Assembly: GCA_035575715.1 (NCBI GenBank)
Contig: DATLXN010000020.1
Span: forward strand, 62,001 to 126,000
Reading direction: 5' to 3'
Length of the DNA stretch: 64,000 bases
Origin: JACCSI01 sp035575715
Lineage (GTDB): Bacteria; Acidobacteriota; Vicinamibacteria; Vicinamibacterales; UBA2999
The notes below the pieces were generated by a model that was given only the letters and a program-made list of their open reading frames with translations, did not search any database and had not been told where the DNA came from. Position 1 is the first letter of the stretch, and each line of letters begins with the position of its first letter. Below, piece by piece: positions 19,638-28,750 of this stretch. The position numbers were made by a program, and so were the translations under genes.

Positions 19638-20864
19638 TTATTCATAGCGCAACGCTTGCGCCGGATCGAGTTTGGCGGCTTGGCGCGATGGATAGAGTGT
19701 GGCGAAAAAGCAGACGACCACCGCGCCAACGACGATCAGTAACAGGTCCCAGGGCAAGACGCGGAATGGCAGATAGGTGACCTGATAGACGTCGCCGGGG
19801 ATGCCGATCACGCGGTAGCGATCCATCAAGTGGGAAATGCCGGCGCCGAGCGACGCGCCGACCAGCGTTCCCAGCGTGCCAATCACCAATCCCTGGATCA
19901 GGAAGATCAGCATCACGCTGCGCGACGACGCGCCCATCGTCTTGAGAATCGCGATGTCGCGCGTCTTTTCCATCACCAGCAGGATCAGTGACGCCACGAT
20001 GTTGAGCGCGGCGACGCCGACGATCAGGCCGATACCGATGCCCATCGCGATCTTCTCGAGATAGAGCGCGGAATAGAGCGACCGATTCATGTCCGACCAG
20101 TCGGTGGCGACGTATTGCGATCCCATCGCGCCCGAAATGTCGTCGGCGACCGCCGGCGCGTCGTAGATGTCGGTGACGCGCAACTCAATGTGGTCGACCT
20201 GCGTCGTACCGAGCAACCGATTGGCGTTCTCGATCGAGACGAACCCGTAGGCCGAGTCGAATTCCAACAGGCCAAGCCGGAATGTGCCGACCACCTGGAA
20301 CCGCCGTTGCCGAGGCACCATCCCCATCGGCGTCAACGGCCCCTGCGGGGTGATCAACGTGACAGTGTCGCCGAGAGCGGCGCCCATCGCATTGGCGAGG
20401 TCGTCGCCGAGCACAATGCCCGGCAGCGCGTCTTGGTCCGTCGGGATGATGTTATCGAGGCCGCCGGCGGTCATCGACCCGGCAATCTCGGTCACCTCGC
20501 GCTCGAGCACCGGATCGATGCCTTTGAGCGTGATGAACGCGTTGTCGCCGCGTTCGCTCGACGCCAGGGCCTTGCCGAGCACCGCCGGCGCGGCACCCGT
20601 CACCCCCGGCAATTGTTTCAGCCGCGACGCTTCGGCGCGGTAGTCTTCGATACCGCCGGTCTTCCAGACATAGACGTGCGCCATCGCGCCGAGAATACGG
20701 TCGCGCAGCTCCTGCTGCAGCCCGGTCATGATCGCGAGGGCGATGACCAGCGCCATGACGCCGACGGTCACGCCGAATGTCGAGACCAGCGAGATCACCG
20801 AAATGAACACCTGTCGCCGCTTGGCCAACAGGTAACGCAAGGCGATCTGCAGTTCGAAGGGCAT
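19638..20864 (-). CDS. Lipoprotein-releasing ABC transporter permease, LolC/LolE type
   Basis: 408 residues. The N-terminal FELQIALRYLLAKRR and first membrane helix (about 24-45), a large periplasmic MacB-like domain, then three C-terminal helices (about 265-400) give the LolC/E layout. Only one permease gene is present, so it may act as a homodimer (LolF-like) with LolD. Its start overlaps the lysS stop (TAATG). Confidence 0.9.
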   Translation of the reverse strand: MPFELQIALRYLLAKRRQVFISVISLVSTFGVTVGVMALVIALAIMTGLQQELRDRILGAMAHVYVWKTGGIEDYRAEASRLKQLPGVTGAAPAVLGKALASSERGDNAFITLKGIDPVLEREVTEIAGSMTAGGLDNIIPTDQDALPGIVLGDDLANAMGAALGDTVTLITPQGPLTPMGMVPRQRRFQVVGTFRLGLLEFDSAYGFVSIENANRLLGTTQVDHIELRVTDIYDAPAVADDISGAMGSQYVATDWSDMNRSLYSALYLEKIAMGIGIGLIVGVAALNIVASLILLVMEKTRDIAILKTMGASSRSVMLIFLIQGLVIGTLGTLVGASLGAGISHLMDRYRVIGIPGDVYQVTYLPFRVLPWDLLLIVVGAVVVCFFATLYPSRQAAKLDPAQALRYE

Positions 20865-22435
20865 TATGTGGTGCCGGTCCCGGGGCTAGAACCTGTGCCT
20901 GGTGCCAGTGCCGGTATCGCGGCCATCACGGCGTCGTCACCGCTGCGTGGCCGCATCAACGGAAACAGGATGACATCGCGGATCGTCGGCGAATTGGTCA
21001 ACAACATGACCAGGCGATCGATACCAATGCCCTCGCCGCCAGTCGGCGGCAGGCCGTACTCGAGTGCGCGAATGTAATCCTCGTCCATCTCATGCGCTTC
21101 CTGGTCGCCGCGCGCGCGATCCGCGAGCTGGGCTTCGAAGCGGCGCCGCTGCTCCGCCGGGTCGTTCAGTTCACTGAAGGCGTTGGCGATCTCCATGCCG
21201 CCGGCGTAGAGCTCGAATCGTTCGACGGTATCCGGATCGTCAGCCCGCTGCTTCGACAGTGGTGATACTTCAGTCGGATAGTCGTAGACAAACGTCGGCT
21301 GGACTAACGAGTCTTCCACGAACTTCTCGAAAATCTCGGTGGTGATCTTGCCGGGCCCCCAGCCTTTTTGCACCTCCACGCCGAGCTGCCTGGCAAGGTC
21401 GGTGACCGTCGTGGCGTCGCGGAGCGCGGACTCCTCCACGGTGACGCCCTGGGTGTGCGCCGCGCTGACGACAAGGCTGCGGAAAGTCTTGCGCTGGAAC
21501 GGCGCCACAAACGAAATGGTCTGCTCGCCCCAGGTGACTTCGAGTTGACCGACGGCCTTCTGCACCGCATACGACAACAATTGCTCGGACAGGTCCATCA
21601 GGTCGTTGTAGTCGGCGTAGGCCCAATAAAACTCGAGCATCGTGAACTCGGGATTCCAGCGATAGCCGATCCCCTCGTTGCGGAAGTTCCGATTGATTTC
21701 GAAGACCCGCTCGATGCCGCCGACCACTAACCGCTTCAGATACAGCTCCGGCGCGATGCGCAAATAGAGCTTCATGTCGAGCGCGTTGTGATGGGTGATG
21801 AAGGGCCGCGCCAGGGCGCCGCCGGCAATCGGCTGCATCATCGGGGTTTCGACTTCGAGAAAACCGTGGCCGACCAGGAAGTCCCGGATGGCGCTGATCG
21901 TGCGGCTGCGAATCTCGAACACGCGACGCACATCGGGATTCACCACCAGATCGAGGTAGCGCTGGCGATAACGGATCTCGACATCCTGCAGCCCGTGCCA
22001 CTTCTCCGGCAGTGGGATGAAGCACTTGGCGAGAAACTCGAGGCGCGCGGCCCACACCGACAGCTCGTTGGTCTTGGTCCGAAACAGATGCCCCGACACA
22101 CCGATGTGATCGCCGTAATCGAGCAACTTGGAGAGCGCATAGTCACGCTCGTTCAGTGCGTCTTGCCGGACGTAGACCTGAATGCGGCTGCGGCCATCTG
22201 ACAAGACGAAGAAGCTGGCCTTGCCAAAGCTGCGAATGCTGATGATCCGGCCGGCCGTTGTGGTCTCGACGCGGGTCCCTTCAAGTTCCTCTTTTGCGCG
22301 CGTGCCGTGCGCCTCGACCAGGGCGGTGACGGTGTCCGACGATTGGAAGCGATTGGGATAGGGACGGATCCCGAGTTGCGTGATCGCCTCGAGGTTGGCC
22401 TTCCGCTGATCGGTCTGATTCGCTTCGCTCGACAC
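20864..22435 (-). CDS. lysS: Lysyl-tRNA synthetase (class II)
   Basis: 523 residues. An OB-fold anticodon domain (about 50-150) is followed by the class II core with motif 2 (FRNEGIGYRWNPEFTMLEF) and motif 3 (GEGIGIDRLVMLL). The C-terminal tail after the motif 3 helix (PALAPGTGSSPGTGTT) is an unusual, low-complexity extension. The start is GTG at 22435, overlapping the nusB stop (TAGTG). It charges tRNA-Lys. It lies between nusB and the Lol permease, all in one operon. Confidence 0.95.
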   Translation of the reverse strand: MSSEANQTDQRKANLEAITQLGIRPYPNRFQSSDTVTALVEAHGTRAKEELEGTRVETTTAGRIISIRSFGKASFFVLSDGRSRIQVYVRQDALNERDYALSKLLDYGDHIGVSGHLFRTKTNELSVWAARLEFLAKCFIPLPEKWHGLQDVEIRYRQRYLDLVVNPDVRRVFEIRSRTISAIRDFLVGHGFLEVETPMMQPIAGGALARPFITHHNALDMKLYLRIAPELYLKRLVVGGIERVFEINRNFRNEGIGYRWNPEFTMLEFYWAYADYNDLMDLSEQLLSYAVQKAVGQLEVTWGEQTISFVAPFQRKTFRSLVVSAAHTQGVTVEESALRDATTVTDLARQLGVEVQKGWGPGKITTEIFEKFVEDSLVQPTFVYDYPTEVSPLSKQRADDPDTVERFELYAGGMEIANAFSELNDPAEQRRRFEAQLADRARGDQEAHEMDEDYIRALEYGLPPTGGEGIGIDRLVMLLTNSPTIRDVILFPLMRPRSGDDAVMAAIPALAPGTGSSPGTGTT

Positions 22436-22896
22436 TACTCGATGACCTTTCCTTCGTCCTTCAATCGTTTGAATACCCCGTCAAGGACACCATTGACGAA
22501 TTTCGCCGCTTCGTCACCGCTGTACTCGCGAGCGAGCTCGATTGCCTCGTCAATCACGACGCGGGGCGGTGTCCCCTGGTGCGACACCAGTTCGTGCACC
22601 GCCAAGCGGAGCAGCAGCCGATCGACCACGGCGAGTCGCTCGACGCGCCAATTCCGCGCGGCGTCGCCAATGTAGCCGTCCAGGACATCGCGATCCTGCC
22701 AGGCGCCCTGCGCTAGAGCCACGGCAAAAGCGCGCTCCGTGTCATCAAGTTCGATCGCATCGTCGCCGCCGATCGCGCCGTGGATGTGGGTGACTTCGAT
22801 GACCGACGACTGTCCGACCTCTGTTTGATACAGCATTCGCAACGCCGCCTCGCGCGAGCGGCGCCGACCTTCCCACCGCTCGCCCTGGCTGGTCAT
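22435..22896 (-). CDS. nusB: Transcription antitermination factor NusB
   Basis: 153 residues, all-helical. Family features: RRRSREAALRMLYQTEV at the N terminus, ...LAVHELVSHQGTPPRVVIDEAIELA and EYSGDEAAKFVNGVLDGV near the end. NusB binds boxA RNA with NusE in rRNA antitermination. It overlaps ribH upstream (ATGA) and lysS downstream; ribH-nusB adjacency is common in bacteria and supports both calls. Confidence 0.95.
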   Translation of the reverse strand: MTSQGERWEGRRRSREAALRMLYQTEVGQSSVIEVTHIHGAIGGDDAIELDDTERAFAVALAQGAWQDRDVLDGYIGDAARNWRVERLAVVDRLLLRLAVHELVSHQGTPPRVVIDEAIELAREYSGDEAAKFVNGVLDGVFKRLKDEGKVIE

Positions 22897-23348
22897 ATCT
22901 GCGGATCGCCAAGTGTCGTAAACAGCCGGGCCATTTCTAACGCAGCCAGTGCCGCCTCGCGACCCTTGTTGCCGTCACCCGGTGCGGCGCGTTCGAGCGC
23001 TTCCTCTACCGAGTTGGTCGTCAGCACGCCAAAGGCCATTGGAATGCCCGTCGCCGCCGCCGCGGCGGTGATGCCGTGCGCACAGGCCGAGGCGATGTAC
23101 TCGAAGTGCGGCGTGGCCCCCTTGATCAGACACCCCAGGCAGACCACCGCACCGACGCGACCGGTTTCCGCGGCCCGTTGCGCCGCGATCGGCACCTCGA
23201 AGGCACCCGGCACGCGCAGCACGTCGATATCCTCGTCGCCAAATCCTTGTTCACGCAGCGCTTGTTGCGCGCCAGCTAACAAACGATCAGTGACGAAGTT
23301 ATGAAAGCGCGAGACGACGATGGCAATACGCATCGCGGCGATTGACAC
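22893..23348 (-). CDS. ribH: 6,7-dimethyl-8-ribityllumazine synthase
   Basis: 151 residues. Family motifs: IVVSRFHNFVTDRL, VLRVPGAFEVP, VVCLGCLIKGATPHFEYI and FGVLTTNSVEEALERA. It condenses 5-amino-6-ribitylamino-uracil with 3,4-dihydroxybutanone phosphate, the penultimate riboflavin step. Start is GTG at 23348; an internal ATG at residue 6 is also possible. Other rib genes are not in the window. Confidence 0.95.
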   Translation of the reverse strand: MSIAAMRIAIVVSRFHNFVTDRLLAGAQQALREQGFGDEDIDVLRVPGAFEVPIAAQRAAETGRVGAVVCLGCLIKGATPHFEYIASACAHGITAAAAATGIPMAFGVLTTNSVEEALERAAPGDGNKGREAALAALEMARLFTTLGDPQI

Positions 23349-23351
23349 CGA

Positions 23352-24134
23352 TTAGCGTCCCTGCCACGAGGCAGGCCGCTTGTCGAGAAATGCTTTGGTG
23401 CCTTCCTTCATGTCGTCGCTCGACGCGACCAGGCCGAACAGCGACGCTTCAAGAAATTGCGCATCGGCCTGCGACATCTCGAAGCCATGGTTGACGGCCT
23501 CGAGGATGTAGCGCGCAGCGAGCGGCGCTTTTGCGGCCAGCACGGCAGCGAGCTTCTTTGCTTCGGTCATCAGGTCGGCGGCCGGCACCACCCGGTTGAC
23601 TAACCCGATCTGATGCGCGCGAGTTGCCGAAATCATGTCGCCGGTGAGCAGGATCTCGAGCGCGATGCCTTTACCCACCAGCCGCGGCAGCCGTTGACTG
23701 CCGGCAAATCCAGGGATGATGCCCAAATTGATTTCAGGTTGGCCCAGACGTGCGGTGTCCGCGGCGATGCGGATGGTGCACGCCATGGCCAGCTCGCAGC
23801 CGCCGCCCAACGCAAATCCGTTGATTGCGGCAATCACCGGCTTGCCGAGATGCTCAATGGCATCGAAGACCGCTTGACCATGGCGTCCGTGCTGCTGCCC
23901 TTGTGCAGGAGACAGCACGGCGAGTTCGTTGATGTCGGCGCCGGCCACAAACGCCTTCTCGCCCGACCCGGTCAAGACGATGGCGCGCACCGCATCGTCA
24001 TGCTTCAGTTCGTGCATCACCATCGCGAGATCATTGATGGTCTGGGTGTTCAGCGCATTCAGCACCTTGGGCCGATTGACGGTGACCACGGCAACTGCGC
24101 CATCTCGTTCGACGAGCAGAGTTTCGACGCTCAT
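23352..24134 (-). CDS. Enoyl-CoA hydratase/isomerase family protein
   Basis: 260 residues from the ATG at 24134; the open frame extends 63 codons further, but that part overlaps the vanZ-like gene and lacks family similarity. Crotonase features: AFVAGADINELA, NGFALGGGCELAMAC (oxyanion hole) and GIIPGFAGSQRLPRLVG with the acidic residue of short-chain enoyl-CoA hydratases in the preceding loop. It likely hydrates short enoyl-CoAs in beta-oxidation. The ATG overlaps the stop of the vanZ-like gene (ATGA), and ribH starts 3 bases after its stop. Confidence 0.9.
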   Translation of the reverse strand: MSVETLLVERDGAVAVVTVNRPKVLNALNTQTINDLAMVMHELKHDDAVRAIVLTGSGEKAFVAGADINELAVLSPAQGQQHGRHGQAVFDAIEHLGKPVIAAINGFALGGGCELAMACTIRIAADTARLGQPEINLGIIPGFAGSQRLPRLVGKGIALEILLTGDMISATRAHQIGLVNRVVPAADLMTEAKKLAAVLAAKAPLAARYILEAVNHGFEMSQADAQFLEASLFGLVASSDDMKEGTKAFLDKRPASWQGR

Positions 24135-24520
24135 AAACGTCGAATTATACCCCACGCTTTCGCGGCAATTGCTCCGGCGAAGGCGCCGATTGCGTCGGCT
24201 TGCAGGTCGACGAGATCGGCGTGCCTGGAGGGGACAAAGCTCTGGTGCCACTCGTCGCTCGCACCGTAGAGGACGGCAATCAACCACGCGGCCAGCAATG
24301 TGGACGCCGTGATCGCCAGCCAACGTCCGCGGACCAGGGCGCGGACCAGCAGCACCGTCAGACCGAAATACGCGGCACCGTGCAGCGAGACATCCGGGAC
24401 GTGGCTCGGCATCGGCGGGTTAGAGAGGCCCGAGACGACGAAAATACCGGCCATGTAGATCACGACCGGCGCCCACAGGAAGAACGGCGAGCTTAGAGCG
24501 GGAGGGGATACATCAGCCAC
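24131..24520 (-). CDS. VanZ-like membrane protein
   Basis: 129 residues with about four hydrophobic helices and the VanZ-family segment YGASDEWHQSFVPSRHADLV, followed by DLQADAIGA. Function of these proteins is unknown apart from mild teicoplanin resistance for VanZ itself. Start is GTG at 24520, overlapping the end of the upstream 57-residue gene by 28 bases in another frame. It stops within the start of the enoyl-CoA hydratase gene. Confidence 0.8.
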   Translation of the reverse strand: MADVSPPALSSPFFLWAPVVIYMAGIFVVSGLSNPPMPSHVPDVSLHGAAYFGLTVLLVRALVRGRWLAITASTLLAAWLIAVLYGASDEWHQSFVPSRHADLVDLQADAIGAFAGAIAAKAWGIIRRL

Positions 24521-24666
24521 GAGAGGACGAGCGCCGCACCGACAAACCCTGCCAACAGACGCGCGCCGAAGCGCAGTTGTTCGCGAGGCTCGTCACGCAT
24601 CAACGCCGCGAACACGATCGACACGAACACCGCAAACAGGACCAACAGGCCGAGGTGGCTGGTCAC
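24493..24666 (-). CDS. Short two-helix membrane protein, 57 residues
   Basis: A short frame starting with GTG at 24666 and ending with TAA at 24493. It begins MTSHLGLLVLFAVFVSIVFAAL and has a second hydrophobic stretch near the end (ARLLAGFVGAALVLSWLMY), separated by a charged link RDEPREQ. The frame exactly fills the space between the DUF6677-like gene (3-base gap) and vanZ (28-base overlap), and has normal codon composition. No clear Shine-Dalgarno is seen. Function unknown; probably expressed by coupling. Confidence 0.6.
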   Translation of the reverse strand: MTSHLGLLVLFAVFVSIVFAALMRDEPREQLRFGARLLAGFVGAALVLSWLMYPLPL

Positions 24667-24669
24667 GTG

Positions 24670-25062
24670 CTATTTGCGCCCCAGCGCGATGTCATACGCG
24701 TCGAGGACGACCAGCATGTTCAGTAACCCGGCCACAATGAGGAAGGTGTTGCCGTACTCGTACGACGCCGCCGTCACGACGCCCTGGCCGAAGCCGAGCA
24801 ACTTCGCGATGACGAATGGAATGCCGTTGCCAAGGCTGGCAAAGGCGGCCAGCGCGACCAACGGTTGCGACGGTTCAAACGGAAACAGGCGACCGTCTAA
24901 CCACAGGCCGAGCGCGAACATCACCGGTAACGTGACGACAAAAGTCACGCCTTTTTGAACGCGTCCCTGCCACAAATGCCCCGCGCCAGGGAGCATCCAG
25001 GCGACGATGGAAATGAGCGTGGGATTCGTGGACTGCGTCCGTTCTACGGCGGTGGCCCGCAC
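24670..25062 (-). CDS. Small membrane protein, DUF6677/TM2-like
   Basis: 130 residues with three to four hydrophobic helices. The N-terminal WMLPGAGHLWQGRVQKG is the PGxGHxxxGR turn known from DUF6677 and TM2-like proteins. The role is unknown. It sits in the operon of small membrane proteins (DUF2085, the 57-residue protein, VanZ-like) upstream of echA-ribH-nusB. Start assigned from the frame; the first 15 residues are polar and cytosolic. Confidence 0.6.
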   Translation of the reverse strand: MRATAVERTQSTNPTLISIVAWMLPGAGHLWQGRVQKGVTFVVTLPVMFALGLWLDGRLFPFEPSQPLVALAAFASLGNGIPFVIAKLLGFGQGVVTAASYEYGNTFLIVAGLLNMLVVLDAYDIALGRK

Positions 25063-25071
25063 CGGGTGAGT

Positions 25072-25566
25072 TTACCTCAGGTCGCCGGCGGCCACGGCCG
25101 TGACGATCATGCCGACGACCACACCCAGTGGCACGGCGAGCAGCGCGCGCAGGAGATTGGGCGGATCCCACCACCCCACCGACGCCGTCGCCACGGACAC
25201 CAGGGTCGGCGCCGCTCCGGCAATCAGCAACCACCGCCACGTCGTCGGTTGCAGTCGAGTCACGCGCGTCGCGGGCTGTTGGCGAGCGCCCGCCAGCACG
25301 ATCCACGCGAGGACGCCAAGCAGACCGCTGGCGTACAAGCCGAAACAACGAGCGCAGACTGGTAACTTGGCGTTGTGAATATAAAAGGATCGGTCCGATC
25401 GTTGGTGACAGACAAACGACCCGGCGGCATAAATCCCGACCGCGGCGTGGTGCAGCACTGGATTCGGCGTCGACGCAGCCAACGGCGCGCTCACTAGTGC
25501 CGACAACGCTACAGCGCTAATCACAGCGACGATGAGCAGACGCAAGCCGCGAGGCATGCGTTGCAC
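25072..25566 (-). CDS. DUF2085 membrane protein
   Basis: 164 residues, about four hydrophobic helices. The motifs FVCHQRSDRSF and LPVCARCFGLYASG are the conserved cysteine signature of DUF2085 proteins (Cys-His and CxRC), which suggests metal binding or redox function at the membrane; no function is established. First gene of the operon running down to lolD; 24 bases separate it from the end of the VWFA gene. Confidence 0.85.
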   Translation of the reverse strand: MQRMPRGLRLLIVAVISAVALSALVSAPLAASTPNPVLHHAAVGIYAAGSFVCHQRSDRSFYIHNAKLPVCARCFGLYASGLLGVLAWIVLAGARQQPATRVTRLQPTTWRWLLIAGAAPTLVSVATASVGWWDPPNLLRALLAVPLGVVVGMIVTAVAAGDLR

Positions 25567-25590
25567 TTTACTTCCTAGGGTGGTTATTGC

Positions 25591-26522
25591 TTACTTGCTT
25601 AAGTAGCCGGCCCGAGTCCGCCACTTGACGCCCGGCGCGACCACGCGCAACGCGATCCGGCGGAACGTGCCTGTACGGGTGCGATTCGTCGACTCGTAGC
25701 CCAGGGAATACTGGTGAGCCAACTCGTTGGCAATCTCGCTATACACACCAGCCAGCTCGTTGACTGCCACTGGGAAGAAGGCGCGCGCGCCTGTTTCCGC
25801 GGCCAACGTGCGCAACTCGTAATCCTGCTCGTGAGTCCTCTCACCAAACGCCGATTCGCGTTGCGCTCTGACCGTCTTGGACGGGCGCGCCGCGATGGTG
25901 TAAATCGGCACACCCTGCCGTCGCACGCTCGCCATCAGGTCATCAAATTTAAAACCGCTCGCCGTATCCTGCCCATCAGACATGACCACGATTGCCTGCC
26001 GGCGCAGCACCGAGGGATCGCTGCGGCGGATTTTTTCGAGTTCGTTCAGCGCTGTATAGATCGACGCATATAGAGGTGTGCGCCCACCCGCTTTCGTGGC
26101 GTTGATTGCGGCCTTCACCGCGGCCATATCAGAGGTCAACGGTGCAGAATGCGCAGGCCGTTTGAAATGCCCATCACCGTGGCTCGGTCAACGGGGCGCA
26201 GAGCGTGGGCAAATCGGGTCGCCGCCTGCTGCACGAGCGGCATGGCGCCGGCCATGCTGGCGCTGGTGTCGAGCAAGACGACGACATCGAGCGGCAGATC
26301 GCCCGGCGCAAAGAACTGCACCGACTGCGGAACGCCGTCTTCAAACACCTGGAACTGGTCTTGGGTCAGTCCCGCGACATGCTGCGCTGCCTGATTGAAA
26401 ACGGTCACATTAAGGTTGACCAGCTCAGTCACGCTCTTAAAGCTCGGACTTTGGGCCTGCCCCTGAGTCTGCGCCGCAAGTAACACCACTATCGCGATTC
26501 CAACCGTTGCCCACCGTCCCAT
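25591..26522 (-). pseudogene. VWFA-related secreted protein interrupted by a single-base frameshift
   Basis: Two frames together make one VWFA-related protein of the kind common in Acidobacteria. The first (26136-26522, 128 residues) has a signal peptide, an N-terminal domain (NLNVTVFNQAAQHVAGL) and the MIDAS start DVVVLLDTSASMAG; it ends ...NGLRILHR-stop. The second (25591-26139, 182 residues) continues LTSDMAAVKAAINATKAGG...IVVMSDGQDTASG. At 26139-26146 the coding strand reads CTGCACCGTTGACC; one extra base (for example CTGCAGCCGTTGACC) would give ...LRILQPLTSD and restore a single frame. It is either a real frameshift or an assembly error. The TGA overlaps a TTG, so re-initiation is possible. 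Confidence 0.8.
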
Positions 26523-26816
26523 GTCAGCCCTACTCCTGCTGTCCGGGTGCCGGGCAGATGCTCGAGACAGAGCAAGCGTCGTACCGTGCAGAGCTCATCA
26601 ATTCCACCCATTTGGATACTGATCGCAACGTCTCCATTCGCAAGATCGCGGAGCGGATCGACGCCCAGGTTCGGTTGCTGCAGACCGAGTGACTACTGAT
26701 GCAGGCGAAGTACAGCCGCATCGTCGCCGCCGCCAGGGCTCGCGCGGCGGCAAGCGTCTGACGGCGGCAAGCATGACGCTCTTTGAACTGGCAACTGGCC
26801 ACTGGCCACTCGCGCG
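26523..26816. other. 294-base gap with no convincing gene
   Basis: The side next to the VWFA gene holds its Shine-Dalgarno (AGGAG, about 10 bases before the ATG). The rest has no long minus-strand frame. On the plus strand two overlapping frames could encode a tiny lipoprotein-like start and a helical piece, but see the rejected list. The end is filled by the heptamer repeat at 26786-26810. Confidence 0.4.
26786..26810. repeat. AACTGGC-type heptamer repeat downstream of the PfkB kinase gene
   Basis: Units aactggc, aactggc, cactggc and a partial cact. It shares ctttgaactg and the heptamers with 7471-7500, so the word family is dispersed. Confidence 0.65.
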
Positions 26817-27758
26817 CTAGCGGAGCGGCCCGAAGTGCTTTTCGTAACGGGCGGCGAACGCCGCGCGGCTGTACGCGTGACTGGTGCCGCCCAGATGTTC
26901 CAGTGCATAGGTGGCGGCGACGCTGCCCATGCGTGCGCACACCTCATAAGACGCGCCGTCGGCTAATCCCTTCATAAAACCGCCGCGGAATGCGTCACCT
27001 ACGCCGGTCGGATCTGCAATCCGATCGGGCGTCACGGCGGGAACGTCGATGCGGGTGCCCTGATTGAGCACCGTGCTACCGTTCTCGCCGCGGGTAATAA
27101 CCAGCACCTCGACACCCTGCTGGATATCCTCTTCGCTCATACCGGTCTTCTGGCGCAGCAACTCGAATTCGTAATCGTTGACGATCACCATGAATGCGCC
27201 TTTGACGCCGTCGGCAAGCTGGCTCCCGTCCATGCGCGCGCACTGTTGACCGGGGTCCCAGATATAGCGAATACCCAGCGTGCTGCATTCCTCGGCGTAT
27301 TGCACCATCGCCCCCGGGTCATTCGGGGCAATGATCACCAAGCCATCGTCTTTCAGTCCCGCGACGGTGCGGAACGACAACTCGCCGGCGTTGGCCATCG
27401 CGCCGGTGTAGAACGACGCGATCTGGTTGTTCGCCTGATCGGTGCTGCAAAAAAACGACGCGCAAAATTTGTCGGCGACCAGCTTGACCTGCGAGGTGTC
27501 AATCCCCGCGGCGGCCAGCCACGTGCCGTAGTCGCCGAAGTCTTGTCCGGCGGTGGCCATCAAGATCGGCGTCTCGCCGAGCAACGCCAGCGTATAGGCG
27601 ATGTTCGGAGCGCACCCGCCACGCCGCTTGTCCATCGTGTCGACGAGAAAGCTCAGGCTGACCCGGTGCATGTGTTCGGGCAGGAAGTGCTCGGTAAACT
27701 GCCCGGGGAACGACATCAGATAGTCAAACGCGATCGAGCCGGTGACGACAAGTGTCAT
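26817..27758 (-). CDS. PfkB-family carbohydrate/adenosine kinase
   Basis: 313 residues of the ribokinase fold. The C-terminal PfkB signature DPTGVGDAFRGGFMKGL contains the catalytic Asp and the anion hole; RGGCAPNIAYTLALLG is the N-terminal glycine motif. Sequences of this subgroup are often called adenosine kinase. The 4-base overlap with mtnP upstream supports a role in nucleoside salvage, since MTA phosphorylase and adenosine kinase act on related nucleosides. Substrate is inferred. Confidence 0.85.
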   Translation of the reverse strand: MTLVVTGSIAFDYLMSFPGQFTEHFLPEHMHRVSLSFLVDTMDKRRGGCAPNIAYTLALLGETPILMATAGQDFGDYGTWLAAAGIDTSQVKLVADKFCASFFCSTDQANNQIASFYTGAMANAGELSFRTVAGLKDDGLVIIAPNDPGAMVQYAEECSTLGIRYIWDPGQQCARMDGSQLADGVKGAFMVIVNDYEFELLRQKTGMSEEDIQQGVEVLVITRGENGSTVLNQGTRIDVPAVTPDRIADPTGVGDAFRGGFMKGLADGASYEVCARMGSVAATYALEHLGGTSHAYSRAAFAARYEKHFGPLR

Positions 27759-28615
27759 TGAATGTACTTTCCGATCAGAGGAGCGAGGTCGCGTTTGATT
27801 GAATCAGGGATGGCATCACGCCGCGTAATGATCGCCGCCGCGAGCGCGCTGGCGCAGTGGCAGCCGCCGCGTCCGGCATAGCGTTCGACCGCGGACGCGA
27901 TCACCTGCTGCGCGGTCTGGGCGTTCTGCGTCAGGTTCTGGATGACCATCTCGACCGTGACACTGTCGTGATCCGGATGCCAGCAGTCGTAGTCGGTCAC
28001 CAGCGCCATCGTGGTGTAACAAATCTCCGCCTCGCGTGCCAGTTTGGCTTCCTGCAGATTGGTCATCCCAATCACCGAGGCGCCCCATCCGCGATACAGG
28101 TTGGACTCGGCCAGTGTTGAAAACTGCGGGCCCTCCATACAGACGTAGGTGCCGCCGCTATGGACCGTGGCACCGCTGTCCACCGCGCATGCGGCGGTCA
28201 TTGAGCGCAATGGCTCACAAAACGGCTGCGCGAAGCCGACGTGCGCGACTAACCCGCCGCCGAAGAACGTGCTCTGCCGCGCGAACGTGCGATCAATGAA
28301 CTGATTGGGGAACACCAGGTCGAGCGGCTTGAGCTCCTCGCGGAGGCTGCCAACGGCGCTCGCGGAAATGATCGCCTCGACCCCGAGGAGCTTGAAGCCA
28401 AAGATGTTGGCGCGGTAATTCAACTCCGACGGCATCAATCGATGTCCCTCGCCGTGGCGGGCGAGAAAGGCGACGCGTTTCCCGCGCAGAGTCGCGAGCG
28501 TGTACGGCCCGGACGGCGTGCCGAACGGTGTCCCGACCACGCGCTGCTCGCGGTCGGTGAGTTCGGTCATATCGTAGAGGCCGCTGCCGCCAATGATTCC
28601 GATGGTTGCTGACAT
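27755..28615 (-). CDS. mtnP: S-methyl-5'-thioadenosine phosphorylase
   Basis: 286 residues from the ATG at 28615; the frame is open 28 codons upstream but the family N terminus is MSATIGIIGGSGLYDM, and AGGGA lies just upstream. Other motifs: FLARHGEGHRLMPSELNYRA, CMEGPQFSTLAESNLYR, VIGMTNLQEAKLAREAEI and ALVTDYDCWH. It phosphorolyses methylthioadenosine to adenine and methylthioribose-1-phosphate. It overlaps the PfkB kinase (ATGA). The 135-base gap upstream holds an octamer repeat. Confidence 0.93.
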   Translation of the reverse strand: MSATIGIIGGSGLYDMTELTDREQRVVGTPFGTPSGPYTLATLRGKRVAFLARHGEGHRLMPSELNYRANIFGFKLLGVEAIISASAVGSLREELKPLDLVFPNQFIDRTFARQSTFFGGGLVAHVGFAQPFCEPLRSMTAACAVDSGATVHSGGTYVCMEGPQFSTLAESNLYRGWGASVIGMTNLQEAKLAREAEICYTTMALVTDYDCWHPDHDSVTVEMVIQNLTQNAQTAQQVIASAVERYAGRGGCHCASALAAAIITRRDAIPDSIKRDLAPLIGKYIQ

Positions 28616-28716
28616 CACATATCCCTGTTCATTCCTTACTTCCGTGCTGGCGTGCAGCGTCGTATTAGAGCAACCCGTTCGACGACACACCCCAAGCACA
28701 GAAGTTTAGATTATTC

Positions 28717-28740
28717 ATTCCGTGGTTCTGTGATTCCGCG
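28717..28740. repeat. TTCCGTG-type octamer repeat between the MCE-MBL gene and mtnP
   Basis: Units attccgtg, gttctgtg and attccgcg lie head to tail. Same word family as at 8619-8673. A looser match (ttacttccgtgctgg) lies around 28634-28648. Confidence 0.55.
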
Positions 28741-28750
28741 CACCGTCGGG

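Noticed and set aside
26521..26692. Plus-strand lipoprotein-like start (MSALLLLSGC) and a helical frame ending VRLLQTE
   Set aside because: The two parts are in different frames, the ATG overlaps the start codon of the minus-strand VWFA gene, and no ribosome-binding site is seen. It could be a decayed small gene but cannot be supported.
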